From assembly GCF_001412575.1 (NCBI RefSeq), contig NZ_CP011834.1, forward strand, positions 124,001 through 188,000: 64,000 bases of DNA. The letters are read 5' to 3'. The stretch comes from Limnohabitans sp. 103DPR2. Its GTDB lineage: Bacteria; Pseudomonadota; Gammaproteobacteria; Burkholderiales; Burkholderiaceae_C. The position numbers were made by a program, and so were the translations under genes. Below the pieces are notes generated by a model, which was given only the letters and a program-made list of their open reading frames with translations, searched no databases and was not told the DNA's origin. This document shows positions 28,199 through 36,707 of this stretch, in pieces. The first letter of the stretch is position 1; every line of letters starts with the position of its first letter.

Positions 28199-29035
28199 TT
28201 AACGAAGGGAGAGCACGTCAAACATGTCGAACAGGCCCGTTTGTTGGCCTGCCAAGAAACGCACCGCCCGCAAGCTGCCCTGGGCATAGGTGGCACGGCT
28301 GGAAGACTTGTGTGTCACTTCGATGCGTTCGCCCGTGCCGGCAAACAAAACGGTGTGATCGCCCACAATGTCGCCACCGCGAATGGCGGCAAAGCCTATG
28401 CTGGAAGGATCGCGTTCACCGGTGACGCCTTCGCGGGCATAAACGGCGCAATCTTTGAGATCGCGGCCCAAGGCGTCCGCAATGACCTCGCCCATTTTGA
28501 GGGCGGTGCCCGAGGGCGCATCGACCTTGTGGCGATGGTGCGCCTCGATGATTTCGATGTCGTAGCCTGTGGCCAAAGCTTTGGCAGCCATTTCAAGCAG
28601 CTTGAGCGTGACGTTGACACCCACGCTCATGTTGGGCGCCATGACGATGGCGATGTCTTTGGAGATGGCTTTGATTTCGGCTTTTTCGGCATCGGAAAAA
28701 CCGGTGGTGCCAATGACCGCCTTCACGCCCAAGGCTTGACACACTTTGAGGTGCGCCAAGGTGCCTTCGGGTCGTGTGAAGTCAATCAGGTAATGAGAGT
28801 TTTGCAAGCCCGCCTTGAGATCGCCTGTGACCAAAACGCCACTGGCTTTGCCCAAAGACGCGCTGGCATCGGTGCCCACCGCAGCGCTGGTGGGCAGGTC
28901 CAATGCGCCCGACAAGCGGCAGTCGTCAGACTGGGTGATGGCTTCAATGAGCATGTGGCCCATGCGGCCAGAGGCGCCAGCCACGGCAATGGCGTGGATC
29001 GCAGCGCCTGAAGAATGTGTAGAAACTGTGGTCAT
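28199..29035 (-). CDS. dapB: 4-hydroxy-tetrahydrodipicolinate reductase
   Basis: A 278-residue enzyme of lysine and diaminopimelate synthesis. The nucleotide-binding fingerprint is [16 protein letters not shown], and the catalytic block is [30 protein letters not shown] and [13 protein letters not shown] are also typical. The ATG at 29035 is chosen; a TTG at 29047 would overlap the bamE stop. The protein has a short extra N-terminus of about 12 residues before the Rossmann strand. It is preceded by bamE and followed by the exbB-exbD pair. Confidence 0.96.
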   Translation of the reverse strand: MTTVSTHSSGAAIHAIAVAGASGRMGHMLIEAITQSDDCRLSGALDLPTSAAVGTDASASLGKASGVLVTGDLKAGLQNSHYLIDFTRPEGTLAHLKVCQALGVKAVIGTTGFSDAEKAEIKAISKDIAIVMAPNMSVGVNVTLKLLEMAAKALATGYDIEIIEAHHRHKVDAPSGTALKMGEVIADALGRDLKDCAVYAREGVTGERDPSSIGFAAIRGGDIVGDHTVLFAGTGERIEVTHKSSSRATYAQGSLRAVRFLAGQQTGLFDMFDVLSLR

Positions 29036-29043
29036 GGGATTGA

Positions 29044-29598
29044 TCAACGCGAAGCGGGTTCTAGCGGAGGATAAGAAGCGGGCAAGGGCGCAGCAGGCGC
29101 AGCGGCAGGCTCGGCTTTGCGAACGGGCACAGGGAATTTGCGCAAGTCTTCGTCTTTGGCTTCGAGCGTGGGCACATTGAGGTTGGGCTTTTGCGCCACC
29201 AATTTGGTGACAAACTCGTTTTCGCTAGGCAACTCATCGCCAGTGATCCGGTCTAAGAGCTCGCCTTTGAACCAAACACTCAAGCTGAAGTTTTGGGGTG
29301 GGACACCTTGCCGGCGGATGGTGAACACGTAGTCCCAGCGGTCTTCGTGGAACACGCTGGACACCAAGGGGGTGCCCAAAACTTCACGCACTTGCAAGCG
29401 GGACATGCCTGGCTTGAGAAAGTCTTTTTGCTCTTTGGACACAAAGTTGCCTTGAACCACCTCAGGGATGTACAAAACCGCATCGGCGGCCACATTCAAG
29501 CGGGGGACACTGCAGGCACTGAGCAAGCCCAACAGCAAGGGCATGACAAGACCCAAGGTCCAGGGAGAGCGCAAAGGATGACGAATTTGTTTTTTCAT
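29044..29598 (-). CDS. bamE: Outer membrane protein assembly factor BamE
   Basis: A 184-residue lipoprotein of the BAM complex, which inserts beta-barrel proteins in the outer membrane. The signal ends in the lipobox LLSAC. The small SmpA/OmlA domain has [42 protein letters not shown] and [20 protein letters not shown] Pro/Ala-rich C-terminal tail of about 45 residues is longer than in E. coli BamE (113 residues). It is divergent from fur, a pairing (omlA-fur) known in beta- and gammaproteobacteria. Confidence 0.94.
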   Translation of the reverse strand: MKKQIRHPLRSPWTLGLVMPLLLGLLSACSVPRLNVAADAVLYIPEVVQGNFVSKEQKDFLKPGMSRLQVREVLGTPLVSSVFHEDRWDYVFTIRRQGVPPQNFSLSVWFKGELLDRITGDELPSENEFVTKLVAQKPNLNVPTLEAKDEDLRKFPVPVRKAEPAAAPAAPLPASYPPLEPASR

Positions 29599-29704
29599 GG
29601 ATGCTTGGCAGGCCATATGATCGGGTCATTGTAGCGGTAGCATCTGGCTCTGGCACATTTGCCCGGGCCAATCCCCTCTCACTTTCAATTGCAACCGAAA
29701 AGAC

Positions 29705-30127
29705 ATGGACGAACTCAAAAGTACAGGCTTGAAAGCCACCGTGCCCCGGCAGAAAATTTTGGAAATCTTCCAAAAGGGCATGCAGCGGCACATGACCGCC
29801 GAGGATGTGTACAAGCAGTTGCTCAAGGACAATGCCGACATTGGCTTGGCCACCGTCTACCGGGTCCTGACACAGTTTGAACAAGCGGGCCTGCTCAGCC
29901 GCAACCACTTTGAAAGCGGCAAGGCGGTCTACGAGTTGAACGAAGGTCAGCACCACGACCACATGGTCTGCCTAGACTGCGGCAAAGTGGAAGAGTTTTA
30001 CGATGCCGAAATTGAAAAGCGCCAGCACGATGTGGCCTTGGCGAAAGGCTTTGTCATTGCCGACCATGCCCTGAGCTTGTATGCCCATTGCACGCGCAAC
30101 CCCTGCCCCCATCGTGAACGAGGCTAG
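29705..30127 (+). CDS. fur: Ferric uptake regulator Fur
   Basis: A 140-residue metal-sensing repressor. The winged helix is in the first 80 residues ([45 protein letters not shown]), followed by the dimerisation domain with the metal ligands [16 protein letters not shown]. The second cysteine pair is in HCTRNPCPH. With Fe2+ it would repress iron uptake genes. No clear Fur box was seen in the 106-bp fur-bamE gap. The gene ends 12 nt from the convergent hprK stop. Confidence 0.96.
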   Translation: MDELKSTGLKATVPRQKILEIFQKGMQRHMTAEDVYKQLLKDNADIGLATVYRVLTQFEQAGLLSRNHFESGKAVYELNEGQHHDHMVCLDCGKVEEFYDAEIEKRQHDVALAKGFVIADHALSLYAHCTRNPCPHRERG

Positions 30128-30139
30128 CACGCAAGGGCT

Positions 30140-31081
30140 TTAGCCCATGGCGGCGCGTTGCCGCGCCATGAAGTCTTGGTAGGTGTCAATGCCGCGCATT
30201 TGCAAAATGGTGTTGCGCACTGCAGCCTCCACCAACACCGCAATGTTGCGACCGGCCACCACCTGAATCACCACCTTGCGAACGGGAATGCCCAACACGT
30301 CTTGGGTGAGTGGTTCTGTGGGAATGCGCTCGTAATCACGTTCAAAGTTTTCACGGCGGACCAAGTGCACGATGAGTTTCAAGCGCATTTTTCGGCGCAC
30401 TGCGGTTTCGCCAAAAATACCGCGAATGTCGAGCAGACCAATGCCGCGAACTTCTAACAAGTTCTGCAGCAACTCTGGGCATCGGGCTTCAATGGTGGTT
30501 TGGTTGATGCGGAACAAATCGACCGCGTCATCGGCCACCAAGCCATTGCCACGCGAAATCAACTCCAAACCCAACTCGCTTTTGCCCAAGCCTGACTCGC
30601 CTGTGATCAGCACGCCCAGGCCCAAAATGTCCATGAACACGCCGTGCATGGTGGTGCGATCGGCAAAGTGTTTGGACAAATACGCCCGCAGCACATCGAT
30701 CACAAAAGCCGACGACTCGGGTGTGGCAAACATCGGTATTTGGGCTCGTTCGCAAACGCGGTACAAAGCTTCAGGCGCCGTTTGGCCATCGGCGAGCACC
30801 AAGACCGGTGGCTCGAGGGTCACAATGCGCGACACCCGGCGGACGCAATCCTCTTCCGTGCCACGCGTCAAATAGGCCACTTCGCGTTCACCCAAAATTT
30901 GCACGCGGTAAGGATGGATGTAGTTCAGGTAACCCACCAAGTCGGCGCCCGAACGCGCAGCGCGCACGGCCACTTCATCGAAGCGACGCTCTGAAGCACC
31001 CAAGCCTGCAATCCACTGCCACTTGAGTTTGCCTCGGTGGTCTTCAAACAGCGCATCAGCGCTGACAGCGGTAGGCTTCAT
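30140..31081 (-). CDS. hprK: HPr kinase/phosphorylase
   Basis: A 313-residue bifunctional enzyme that phosphorylates and dephosphorylates a Ser in HPr-type proteins. The P-loop is [15 protein letters not shown], followed by [14 protein letters not shown], and the HprK signature [27 protein letters not shown] follows. An N-terminal domain of about 130 residues is present. It lies 35 nt after ptsN. In proteobacteria this gene commonly goes with a PTS-Ntr branch used for regulation rather than sugar uptake. No ptsH-type gene is in the window. Confidence 0.95.
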   Translation of the reverse strand: MKPTAVSADALFEDHRGKLKWQWIAGLGASERRFDEVAVRAARSGADLVGYLNYIHPYRVQILGEREVAYLTRGTEEDCVRRVSRIVTLEPPVLVLADGQTAPEALYRVCERAQIPMFATPESSAFVIDVLRAYLSKHFADRTTMHGVFMDILGLGVLITGESGLGKSELGLELISRGNGLVADDAVDLFRINQTTIEARCPELLQNLLEVRGIGLLDIRGIFGETAVRRKMRLKLIVHLVRRENFERDYERIPTEPLTQDVLGIPVRKVVIQVVAGRNIAVLVEAAVRNTILQMRGIDTYQDFMARQRAAMG

Positions 31082-31116
31082 CGCAACCTCGTCTTGTTAA
31101 GAACTTCAGGGGCGCC

Positions 31117-31578
31117 TTAGCTGGCAGGAGACCAGCGGGCAATGAGGCTGTGCAAGGCATCTGCGCTGGGACTGCCTAGCAAACCATCGCGCAAACTGCC
31201 ATTGCTCAGCAACTCGGCAATTTCAGACAAAATTTCCAAATGCTTTTGGGTGGCCGCTTCAGGCACCAACAAAAAGATCAGCAGCTTCACGGGCTGCTCG
31301 TCGGGGGCATCAAAGCCAATGGACTGGGCCAGCTGAAACACAGCGGCCATGGGGGCTTTGAGACCCTTGATCCGGCCATGCGGAATGGCCACGCCATGGC
31401 CGAGGCCTGTGGAGCCCAAGCGCTCGCGTGCAAACAAACTGTCGGTGACCAGCGCTCGCGACAGACCATGCAAATTCTCGAACAACAAGCCCGCCTCTTC
31501 AAAAGCACGCTTCTTGCTGGTGGCATCAACGCCAACCAGCACTTGTTCAACAGGGAGGATGGCTGCAAGTCTGTTCAT
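31117..31578 (-). CDS. ptsN: PTS IIA-like nitrogen regulatory protein
   Basis: A 153-residue EIIA(Ntr) phosphocarrier. The phosphorylated histidine is in HGVAIPHGRIKG, and the flanking LFARERLGSTGLGHG block is diagnostic. LLIFLLVPEAATQKHLEILSE completes the domain. It regulates potassium transport, nitrogen and stress responses in other proteobacteria. It sits between hpf (upstream, behind a strong terminator) and hprK. The rpoN gene usually found just upstream of hpf in proteobacteria is not present at this locus. Confidence 0.95.
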   Translation of the reverse strand: MNRLAAILPVEQVLVGVDATSKKRAFEEAGLLFENLHGLSRALVTDSLFARERLGSTGLGHGVAIPHGRIKGLKAPMAAVFQLAQSIGFDAPDEQPVKLLIFLLVPEAATQKHLEILSEIAELLSNGSLRDGLLGSPSADALHSLIARWSPAS

Positions 31579-31617
31579 ATCGAGGGCGGATTATGCACCC
31601 TTGGCAAGGGACCGACG

Positions 31618-31645
31618 AAAAAAAACCGCACCGATGAAGGTGCGG
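31618..31645 (-). terminator. Intrinsic terminator after hpf
   Basis: On the minus strand CCGCACC and GGTGCGG (31645-31639 and 31632-31626) form a 7-bp GC-rich stem with a 6-nt loop. A run of eight T residues follows (positions 31625-31618). It lies 33 nt after the hpf stop and before ptsN, so it should reduce read-through into ptsN-hprK. Confidence 0.88.
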
Positions 31646-31678
31646 CAGGGCCCAGCTAAAGGAAATGGCAATGAAATT

Positions 31679-32008
31679 TCACATCATGCGCTTGGGTGCG
31701 CTGTGATGATGGTCCGTGATGCGGTCTTTGTGCTTCATCACTTGGCGGTCTAATTTGTCGACCAGCTCATCGACTGCGGCATACAAGTCTTCGTGGGCAC
31801 TTTCTGCAAACAGATCGTTGCCTTTCACATGAATATTGCATTCAGCGCGCTGGCGTTTTTCCTTTTCTTTTTGCTTTTCAACAGTGAGCAAGACTTTGAC
31901 ATCAACCACTTGGTCAAAATGTCGCGTGATGCGGTCCAATTTACCCGTCACATATGTTCGCAAGGCGGGTGTCACTTCAAGATGATGACCGCTGATCGTG
32001 AGATTCAT
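31679..32008 (-). CDS. hpf: Ribosome hibernation promoting factor HPF
   Basis: A 109-residue short-type HPF/RaiA that binds the ribosome and supports 100S dimer formation in stationary phase. The family pattern [20 protein letters not shown] is at the start, with [20 protein letters not shown] in the middle and [20 protein letters not shown] at the end. The ATG at 32008 follows a perfect AGGAGG site; a longer frame to 32041 is ignored. It has no C-terminal dimerisation domain, as expected for the short form. Confidence 0.95.
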   Translation of the reverse strand: MNLTISGHHLEVTPALRTYVTGKLDRITRHFDQVVDVKVLLTVEKQKEKEKRQRAECNIHVKGNDLFAESAHEDLYAAVDELVDKLDRQVMKHKDRITDHHHSAPKRMM

Positions 32009-32074
32009 AAATAGCCTCCTGATGCTCTCTTTGTTGAACAACCACCACCCTGCAAAAGGGGGTGGGGTGAAGCC

Positions 32075-32103
32075 ACTATGCGCCCCACCTTTCAGAAAAG
32101 CAA
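32075..32103 (-). promoter_or_regulatory. Sigma-70-like promoter candidate for hpf
   Basis: On the minus strand TTGCTT (32103-32098) and CATAGT (32080-32075) are 17 bp apart, ending about 65 bp before the hpf ATG. The match is moderate. A short C/G-rich inverted repeat at 32045-32065 lies in the leader downstream of it. Confidence 0.45.
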
Positions 32104-32188
32104 GCCAGCGGGGCTAAGCCCTCGAACTTGGTCGGGAGTTCGGTTTTTCAGCCAAAAAGCTGATAGATTCCCATCTTGAAGCCAAACC

Positions 32189-33415
32189 CTAAGGCGCCGT
32201 GGTCCCATGCAGGCGCAGCTTAGACGAGAGCACAAAGCTCAACACACTGGCACTTCCCCCCACCAAAGCCGCCACCCAATAATGGGTCAGTTGACCGTTG
32301 CCGTCTCGGCCCAAGATCAGGCCGCCCACCAAGGCTGCGCTGCCCATGGCCAGAGATTGCACCGCGGAGTTCAAGGTCATGAAACTGCCACGCCTTTGCG
32401 GGTCAGCAGATGCGCCGATCAGCGCCATGCCCGGAATCATGCGACCGCTCATCACGACAAACAAGATCGACGAGACCACCAAAACGCCCGCTGTCGGCAG
32501 TTCGGCAGACAGGGTCATGCCCAACAAAGGCAAAGGCATCAGCAAAGCCAAGCGGCGAAAGGCATAGGCCTTGCCTGCGCGATCTGACCAGTGGCCAATC
32601 CAGCGTGCCGTGGCCAAGGTGCTGATGCCCCCAAACAAGTAGACATAAGGGATTTGCTCAGCCTGAAAGCCTGCATTGGCCTGCAAATACAAAGTGATGT
32701 AGGGGATGACGGCGAATCCGGCAAACACCATGCTGGCGGACATGGCAAAGGCGCGCAAGTGATTGGGGTCAACCACCACTGCCCGCAAATTGGCCAAGAT
32801 CACACGCAATGCGTTGCCATCAGCGTGCGTTTGCAAATGGCCTTTGAGACTGGGCAAAATTTGACTAGCCACTGTGGCCACCACAGCGACCATGATGGCG
32901 ATGGCCACAAAGGGCGCATGCCAATTGAAGTGCGACACCAAGAACAAGGCCAGAGGCACACCGGCCACCGTGGCCACCGAGAAAGATGTCATGACCACGC
33001 CCATGGCCCGGCCGCGTCTTTCGAATGGAATCACCTCGGCCACAATGGTTTGCGACAAAGCCATTAATACGCCGCCAAAGAAACCAGATGCCACTCGCGC
33101 CACCATCAACCAACCAAAGGAAGGTGCCAAGCTGCAAGCCAAGGCGGCAAGGCCAAACAAGGGGTAGAAGGTCAGCATCATGCGCTTGCGGCCCAAGCGG
33201 TCAATGTAGGTGGAGGCCAAAAATCCGGACAAACCCGCTGAGAAGGTATAGGCAGACACCAAGAAGCCAAATTGACCCGCCGAAATGCCAAACAACTGCG
33301 TCAGTTGGGGCCCCAGTGGCATCATGATCATGAAGTCGAGCACGCTGGTAAATTGGATGCTGGCCAAAGTCAGCAAGAGCCAGCGCTCTCGTTGGGGCGT
33401 CAAAAGTGTCGTCAT
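32189..33415 (-). CDS. MFS transporter
   Basis: A 408-residue, 12-helix major facilitator of the drug/sugar-export (AraJ/Bcr-like) type. Helix 1 carries FTSVLDFMIMMPLGPQL; the loop 2-3 signature is YIDRLGRKRMM; the antiporter-type motif C region is in VATVAGVPLALFLVSHFNWHAPF. The second half begins with MSASMVFAGFAVIPYITLY. The substrate is unknown. It is divergent from the patatin gene with a 38-bp gap and stands alone on its strand ahead of hpf. Confidence 0.85.
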   Translation of the reverse strand: MTTLLTPQRERWLLLTLASIQFTSVLDFMIMMPLGPQLTQLFGISAGQFGFLVSAYTFSAGLSGFLASTYIDRLGRKRMMLTFYPLFGLAALACSLAPSFGWLMVARVASGFFGGVLMALSQTIVAEVIPFERRGRAMGVVMTSFSVATVAGVPLALFLVSHFNWHAPFVAIAIMVAVVATVASQILPSLKGHLQTHADGNALRVILANLRAVVVDPNHLRAFAMSASMVFAGFAVIPYITLYLQANAGFQAEQIPYVYLFGGISTLATARWIGHWSDRAGKAYAFRRLALLMPLPLLGMTLSAELPTAGVLVVSSILFVVMSGRMIPGMALIGASADPQRRGSFMTLNSAVQSLAMGSAALVGGLILGRDGNGQLTHYWVAALVGGSASVLSFVLSSKLRLHGTTAP

Positions 33416-33453
33416 CTATGGTGTTCCTGAACCACTGACTCTATCATTCGACC

Positions 33454-34731
33454 ATGCATTTGAATGACTTGACACGCAATGCCCCTTTGGGTGGGCCATC
33501 GCAACACAGCCCTCCAAATTCAACGCGCAGCTTGGTGCTCATGGGCGGCGGCGCACGCACGGCTTATCAAGCAGGGGCCTTGCAGGCCTTGGCCCAATTG
33601 TTGGCTGCTGAGCAAACGTCAGGGCCTTCTGCCTCGGCCCTGAAAGCGGGTGCAACACGTTTTCCTTTTCAAATTTTGGTCGGCACCTCCGCCGGTGCAT
33701 TGAATGCCACGTACCTGGCCAGTCGCGCCATAGATGGGCTGGACGCCTTGAATGGCTTGGGTGAGTTCTGGCATGGTCTGCATTCGCACTTGGTGTACCA
33801 CCTGCCCGACACACCATTGGCCAAGTTCAGCCGATGGGCCACCGCCTTAGGCGTTTCCTTGTCGGTGAGGCGGCAAGGTGCCGCATTGGACAGCATGCCC
33901 TTGGTCGACACCCTGCATCGCCGCATTGCACTGAACAACATTGCACAAGCTTTGGACAGCGGCCATTTGAAAGCCTTGGCCGTGACGGCCTCCAGTTACA
34001 CCACAGGTGTGCACTGGACCTTTTGCCAGACCCACGCGCAAATTGAACCCACGGCTTGGAGCCGGCCGGGTCGCCGCGCTGAACTGCAAGACATCACCAT
34101 CGAACACCTGATGGCGTCCAGTGCCATCCCTTTTTTGTTTCCGGCCACACCCCTTTGGGTCGATGGCAACATGGAATACTTTGGCGATGGCTCGATGCGG
34201 CAAAGCTCACCTTTGTCGCCCGCCGTTCACTTGGGCGCCAACAAAATATTGGCCATTGGGGTGGGGCAACCCCAACGCGGGCGCCTGGGTCAAGCCCATG
34301 AAAGCCCCACGGCCAGTCGGCGCCCCAGCCTCGGCAACATTGCAGGGCACGCCATGGCCAGCGTCTTCAACGACACCTTGCTGGCCGATGTGGAGCAGGT
34401 GCAACGCGTGAACCAAAGCATCCAGCAACTCAAGCACCATTTAAGTGACCATCACAGCCCCGCCTTGGCGCAATCTTTGCCATTTCATGAAGTGGAGGTG
34501 CTGGCACTGCAACCCAGCGCTTCCTTGGATGCCTTGGCACAGGCCCATGTGCACGAACTGCCTCGCCCCGTGCGCCGAGTCTTAGAAGGCTTGGGAGCCT
34601 TGAAAGGCTCGGGTGCATCGCTCTCCAGTTACTTGCTGTTTGAGCCTGGCTTCTTACGCGCCTTGATGGCCTTGGGCGCACACGATGTGATGCAGCGAAA
34701 AGAAGAGCTTCTGGCTTTTTTTGCCGACTAA
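33454..34731 (+). CDS. Patatin-like phospholipase
   Basis: A 425-residue lipid acyl hydrolase of the patatin family. The oxyanion loop is LVLMGGGARTAYQAGAL, the nucleophile motif is GTSAGALNATYLAS (GXSXG), and the catalytic Asp lies in YFGDGSMRQSSPLSP. No signal peptide or membrane helix is seen, so it is probably cytosolic or peripheral. The region after residue 260 is variable and includes a helical QRVNQSIQQLKHHL stretch. It is divergent from an MFS gene and followed by the structured corA leader. Confidence 0.88.
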   Translation: MHLNDLTRNAPLGGPSQHSPPNSTRSLVLMGGGARTAYQAGALQALAQLLAAEQTSGPSASALKAGATRFPFQILVGTSAGALNATYLASRAIDGLDALNGLGEFWHGLHSHLVYHLPDTPLAKFSRWATALGVSLSVRRQGAALDSMPLVDTLHRRIALNNIAQALDSGHLKALAVTASSYTTGVHWTFCQTHAQIEPTAWSRPGRRAELQDITIEHLMASSAIPFLFPATPLWVDGNMEYFGDGSMRQSSPLSPAVHLGANKILAIGVGQPQRGRLGQAHESPTASRRPSLGNIAGHAMASVFNDTLLADVEQVQRVNQSIQQLKHHLSDHHSPALAQSLPFHEVEVLALQPSASLDALAQAHVHELPRPVRRVLEGLGALKGSGASLSSYLLFEPGFLRALMALGAHDVMQRKEELLAFFAD

Positions 34732-34767
34732 ACCAAGACCAGGGTTTCATTGCCGACGATGCGGTGC

Positions 34768-34973
34768 CATAATCGCACCCATCATTATTTTGGAGTTTGC
34801 TCCGTGGAAAGCCACCCTAGTTGGTAGCTTTCGAATGAAATGGTCTCTTCGCTGCACCTAGCGCCACTTTAGCGCTCTGCAGCCCTGCCAGTCGTTCGAA
34901 AGCTGCTTCATCACACTGCCGCCTTATCGAACACCTGGCTCCCCGTTTTTTTGGGGGCTGAAGGAGATCTGCC
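34768..34973 (+). promoter_or_regulatory. Structured 5' leader of corA
   Basis: Starting from a -10-like CATAAT at 34768-34773, about 195 nt precede the corA ATG. The leader holds a GGAG-TTTG-CTCC hairpin (34792-34803) directly followed by a GTGG-AAAG-CCAC hairpin (34804-34815). A long-range 12-bp stem (34824-34835 with 34895-34906) encloses a further hairpin (CTGCA/TGCAG with AGCGC/GCGCT, about 34852-34882). A C-run/G-run hairpin (34941-34957) sits just before the AAGGAG ribosome site. A Mg2+-responsive leader is the obvious idea, but it matches no riboswitch class I can name. Confidence 0.6.
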
Positions 34974-35960
34974 ATGCTCAACATTTTCACATTGGCCAAC
35001 GGCCGCCTCGTCCAAGAAGAGATTGAATCTCTGGAAGAGTTGTCCAAGTTCCAGCCTATTTGGGTGGACCTGGAGTCACCCACCGTTGAAGAAAAACGCT
35101 GGATCAAACAATACTATGGCCTGTCCATTCCAGAAGATGCGATGGACGAGGACATTGAGGAGTCTGCGCGCTTTTACGAAGAAGACAACGGCGAGTTACA
35201 CATTCGCTCTGACTTTTTGATTGCCGACGAAGACGAACCTCGCACCGTGCGTTGTGCGTTCATCTTGAACCAACACAATGCCGACTTGCGCAGCCGCGGC
35301 GTCTTGTTTTCCATTCACGACGAAGACGTGCCCGTGTTTCGTTTGCTGCGTTTGCGCGCGCGCCGTGCACCGGGCTTGTTGGAAGACGCCAAAGAAGTGT
35401 TGCTGAAGTTGTTTGACGCCGACGCCGAGTACTCCGCCGACACGCTAGAAAACATTTACGACAAATTGGAAATTGCCGGCAAGCTGGTGCTGTCAGGCGA
35501 CGTGACCGACGCCATGGCCGGCGAAGTGCTGGGCGCCATTGCGCGACAAGAAGATTTGAATGGCCGCATTCGCCGCAATGTGATGGACACCCGCCGTGCG
35601 GTGAGCTTCATGATGCGAAGCAAGATGCTGAATGCCGAACAGTTTGAAGAAGCGCGTCAAATTTTGCGCGACATCGACTCGCTCGACTCACACACCGAGT
35701 TCTTGTTTGAAAAGATCAACTTCTTGATGGACGCCACCGTCGGTTTCATCAACATCAACCAGAACAAGATCATCAAGATCTTCTCGGTGGCCAGCGTGGC
35801 TTTGCTGCCGCCAACACTCATTGCCAGCTTGTACGGCATGAACTTTCAGTACATGCCTGAGCTGTCGCAAACCTGGGGCTATCCGTATGCGCTTTGCCTG
35901 ATGGTGGCCAGTGCGGTGGTGCCGATGTGGTATTTCCGCAGACGCGGTTGGTTGAAGTAA
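34974..35960 (+). CDS. corA: Magnesium/cobalt transport protein CorA
   Basis: A 328-residue pentameric Mg2+ channel. The large N-terminal cytoplasmic domain includes FQPIWVDLESPTVEEKRWI. The stalk helix leads to two C-terminal membrane helices, the first ending in the selectivity motif YGMNFQYMPEL. The protein ends in WYFRRRGWLK, the usual basic tail. The ATG follows AAGGAGATCTGCC, a good ribosome site. A leader of about 195 nt with several hairpins precedes the gene. No partner gene is required for function. Confidence 0.96.
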   Translation: MLNIFTLANGRLVQEEIESLEELSKFQPIWVDLESPTVEEKRWIKQYYGLSIPEDAMDEDIEESARFYEEDNGELHIRSDFLIADEDEPRTVRCAFILNQHNADLRSRGVLFSIHDEDVPVFRLLRLRARRAPGLLEDAKEVLLKLFDADAEYSADTLENIYDKLEIAGKLVLSGDVTDAMAGEVLGAIARQEDLNGRIRRNVMDTRRAVSFMMRSKMLNAEQFEEARQILRDIDSLDSHTEFLFEKINFLMDATVGFININQNKIIKIFSVASVALLPPTLIASLYGMNFQYMPELSQTWGYPYALCLMVASAVVPMWYFRRRGWLK

Positions 35961-35992
35961 ACGCATGGGATTCGCCGTCAAATGGCGGCGCA

Positions 35993-36694
35993 TCACGCTG
36001 TGGGCAATCGCTTTAAAAACGCCGACACAATGGCCGCGCTGAAGGGACTGGCCACAGCCTTCACGAACTGGACGAAGTCCGTGTGTGCATCGTCATCTGC
36101 GCGATCTGACAAAGTTCGCACCACAGCCATCGGAATGCCGTACGCATGGCAAACCTGCGCCAGTGCGGCACCCTCCATCTCAACCGCCAATGCATCAGGG
36201 ATGTGAGATTGCAAGCGTTGGCTTTCAGATGCACTTGAGACAAACTGATCGCCACTGATGATGAGGCCCGTGTGCACTTGAGCGTGGGGCAAGGCCAGCG
36301 CTGCACTTTCAATCAAGCACTGCGTCATGACATCGTCAGTCTGAAATCTTGCGCGTCCCAACAAGGGCACTTCGTATGGAGGAAACAAGGGTGAGGCGTC
36401 CATGTCGTGTTGAAGCAATTCTTTGCCAACGACCACATCACCTACTTTCACATGTGACGCCAAACCACCGGCCACACCGGTGAACAAAATTCTATTGACT
36501 TGGAACTTTTCAATCAGCACGGTGGCCGTGATGGCCGCCGCCACTTTGCCAATGCCAGACAACACCGCCACCACCGCATGACCGTGCAAATGGCCTTGCC
36601 AAAATTGACGCCCGGCCACAGTTTGGCAACTTGCATCTGGCATCAGTGCCAGCACGGCCGACAACTCTTCCTGCATGGCCCCAATCAGGGCCAT
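35993..36694 (-). CDS. mtnN: 5'-methylthioadenosine/S-adenosylhomocysteine nucleosidase
   Basis: A 233-residue enzyme removing adenine from MTA and SAH in the methyl cycle and quorum-sensing waste path. It starts MALIGAMQEELSAVLALM, in register with the E. coli protein, and has FTGVAGGLASHVKVGDVVV, SGDQFVSSA and AVEMEGAALAQVCHAYGIP with the catalytic Glu. The C-terminal Asp is in RTLSDRADD. Starts at 36721 or 36751 are open but would overlap the fadD end. It follows fadD by 13 nt on the same strand. Confidence 0.93.
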   Translation of the reverse strand: MALIGAMQEELSAVLALMPDASCQTVAGRQFWQGHLHGHAVVAVLSGIGKVAAAITATVLIEKFQVNRILFTGVAGGLASHVKVGDVVVGKELLQHDMDASPLFPPYEVPLLGRARFQTDDVMTQCLIESAALALPHAQVHTGLIISGDQFVSSASESQRLQSHIPDALAVEMEGAALAQVCHAYGIPMAVVRTLSDRADDDAHTDFVQFVKAVASPFSAAIVSAFLKRLPTA

Positions 36695-36707
36695 GCGCGG
36701 CACACTG

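Noticed and set aside
29599..29704. Fur box in the fur-bamE gap
   Set aside because: I looked for a GATAAT-type 19-bp dyad and saw none.
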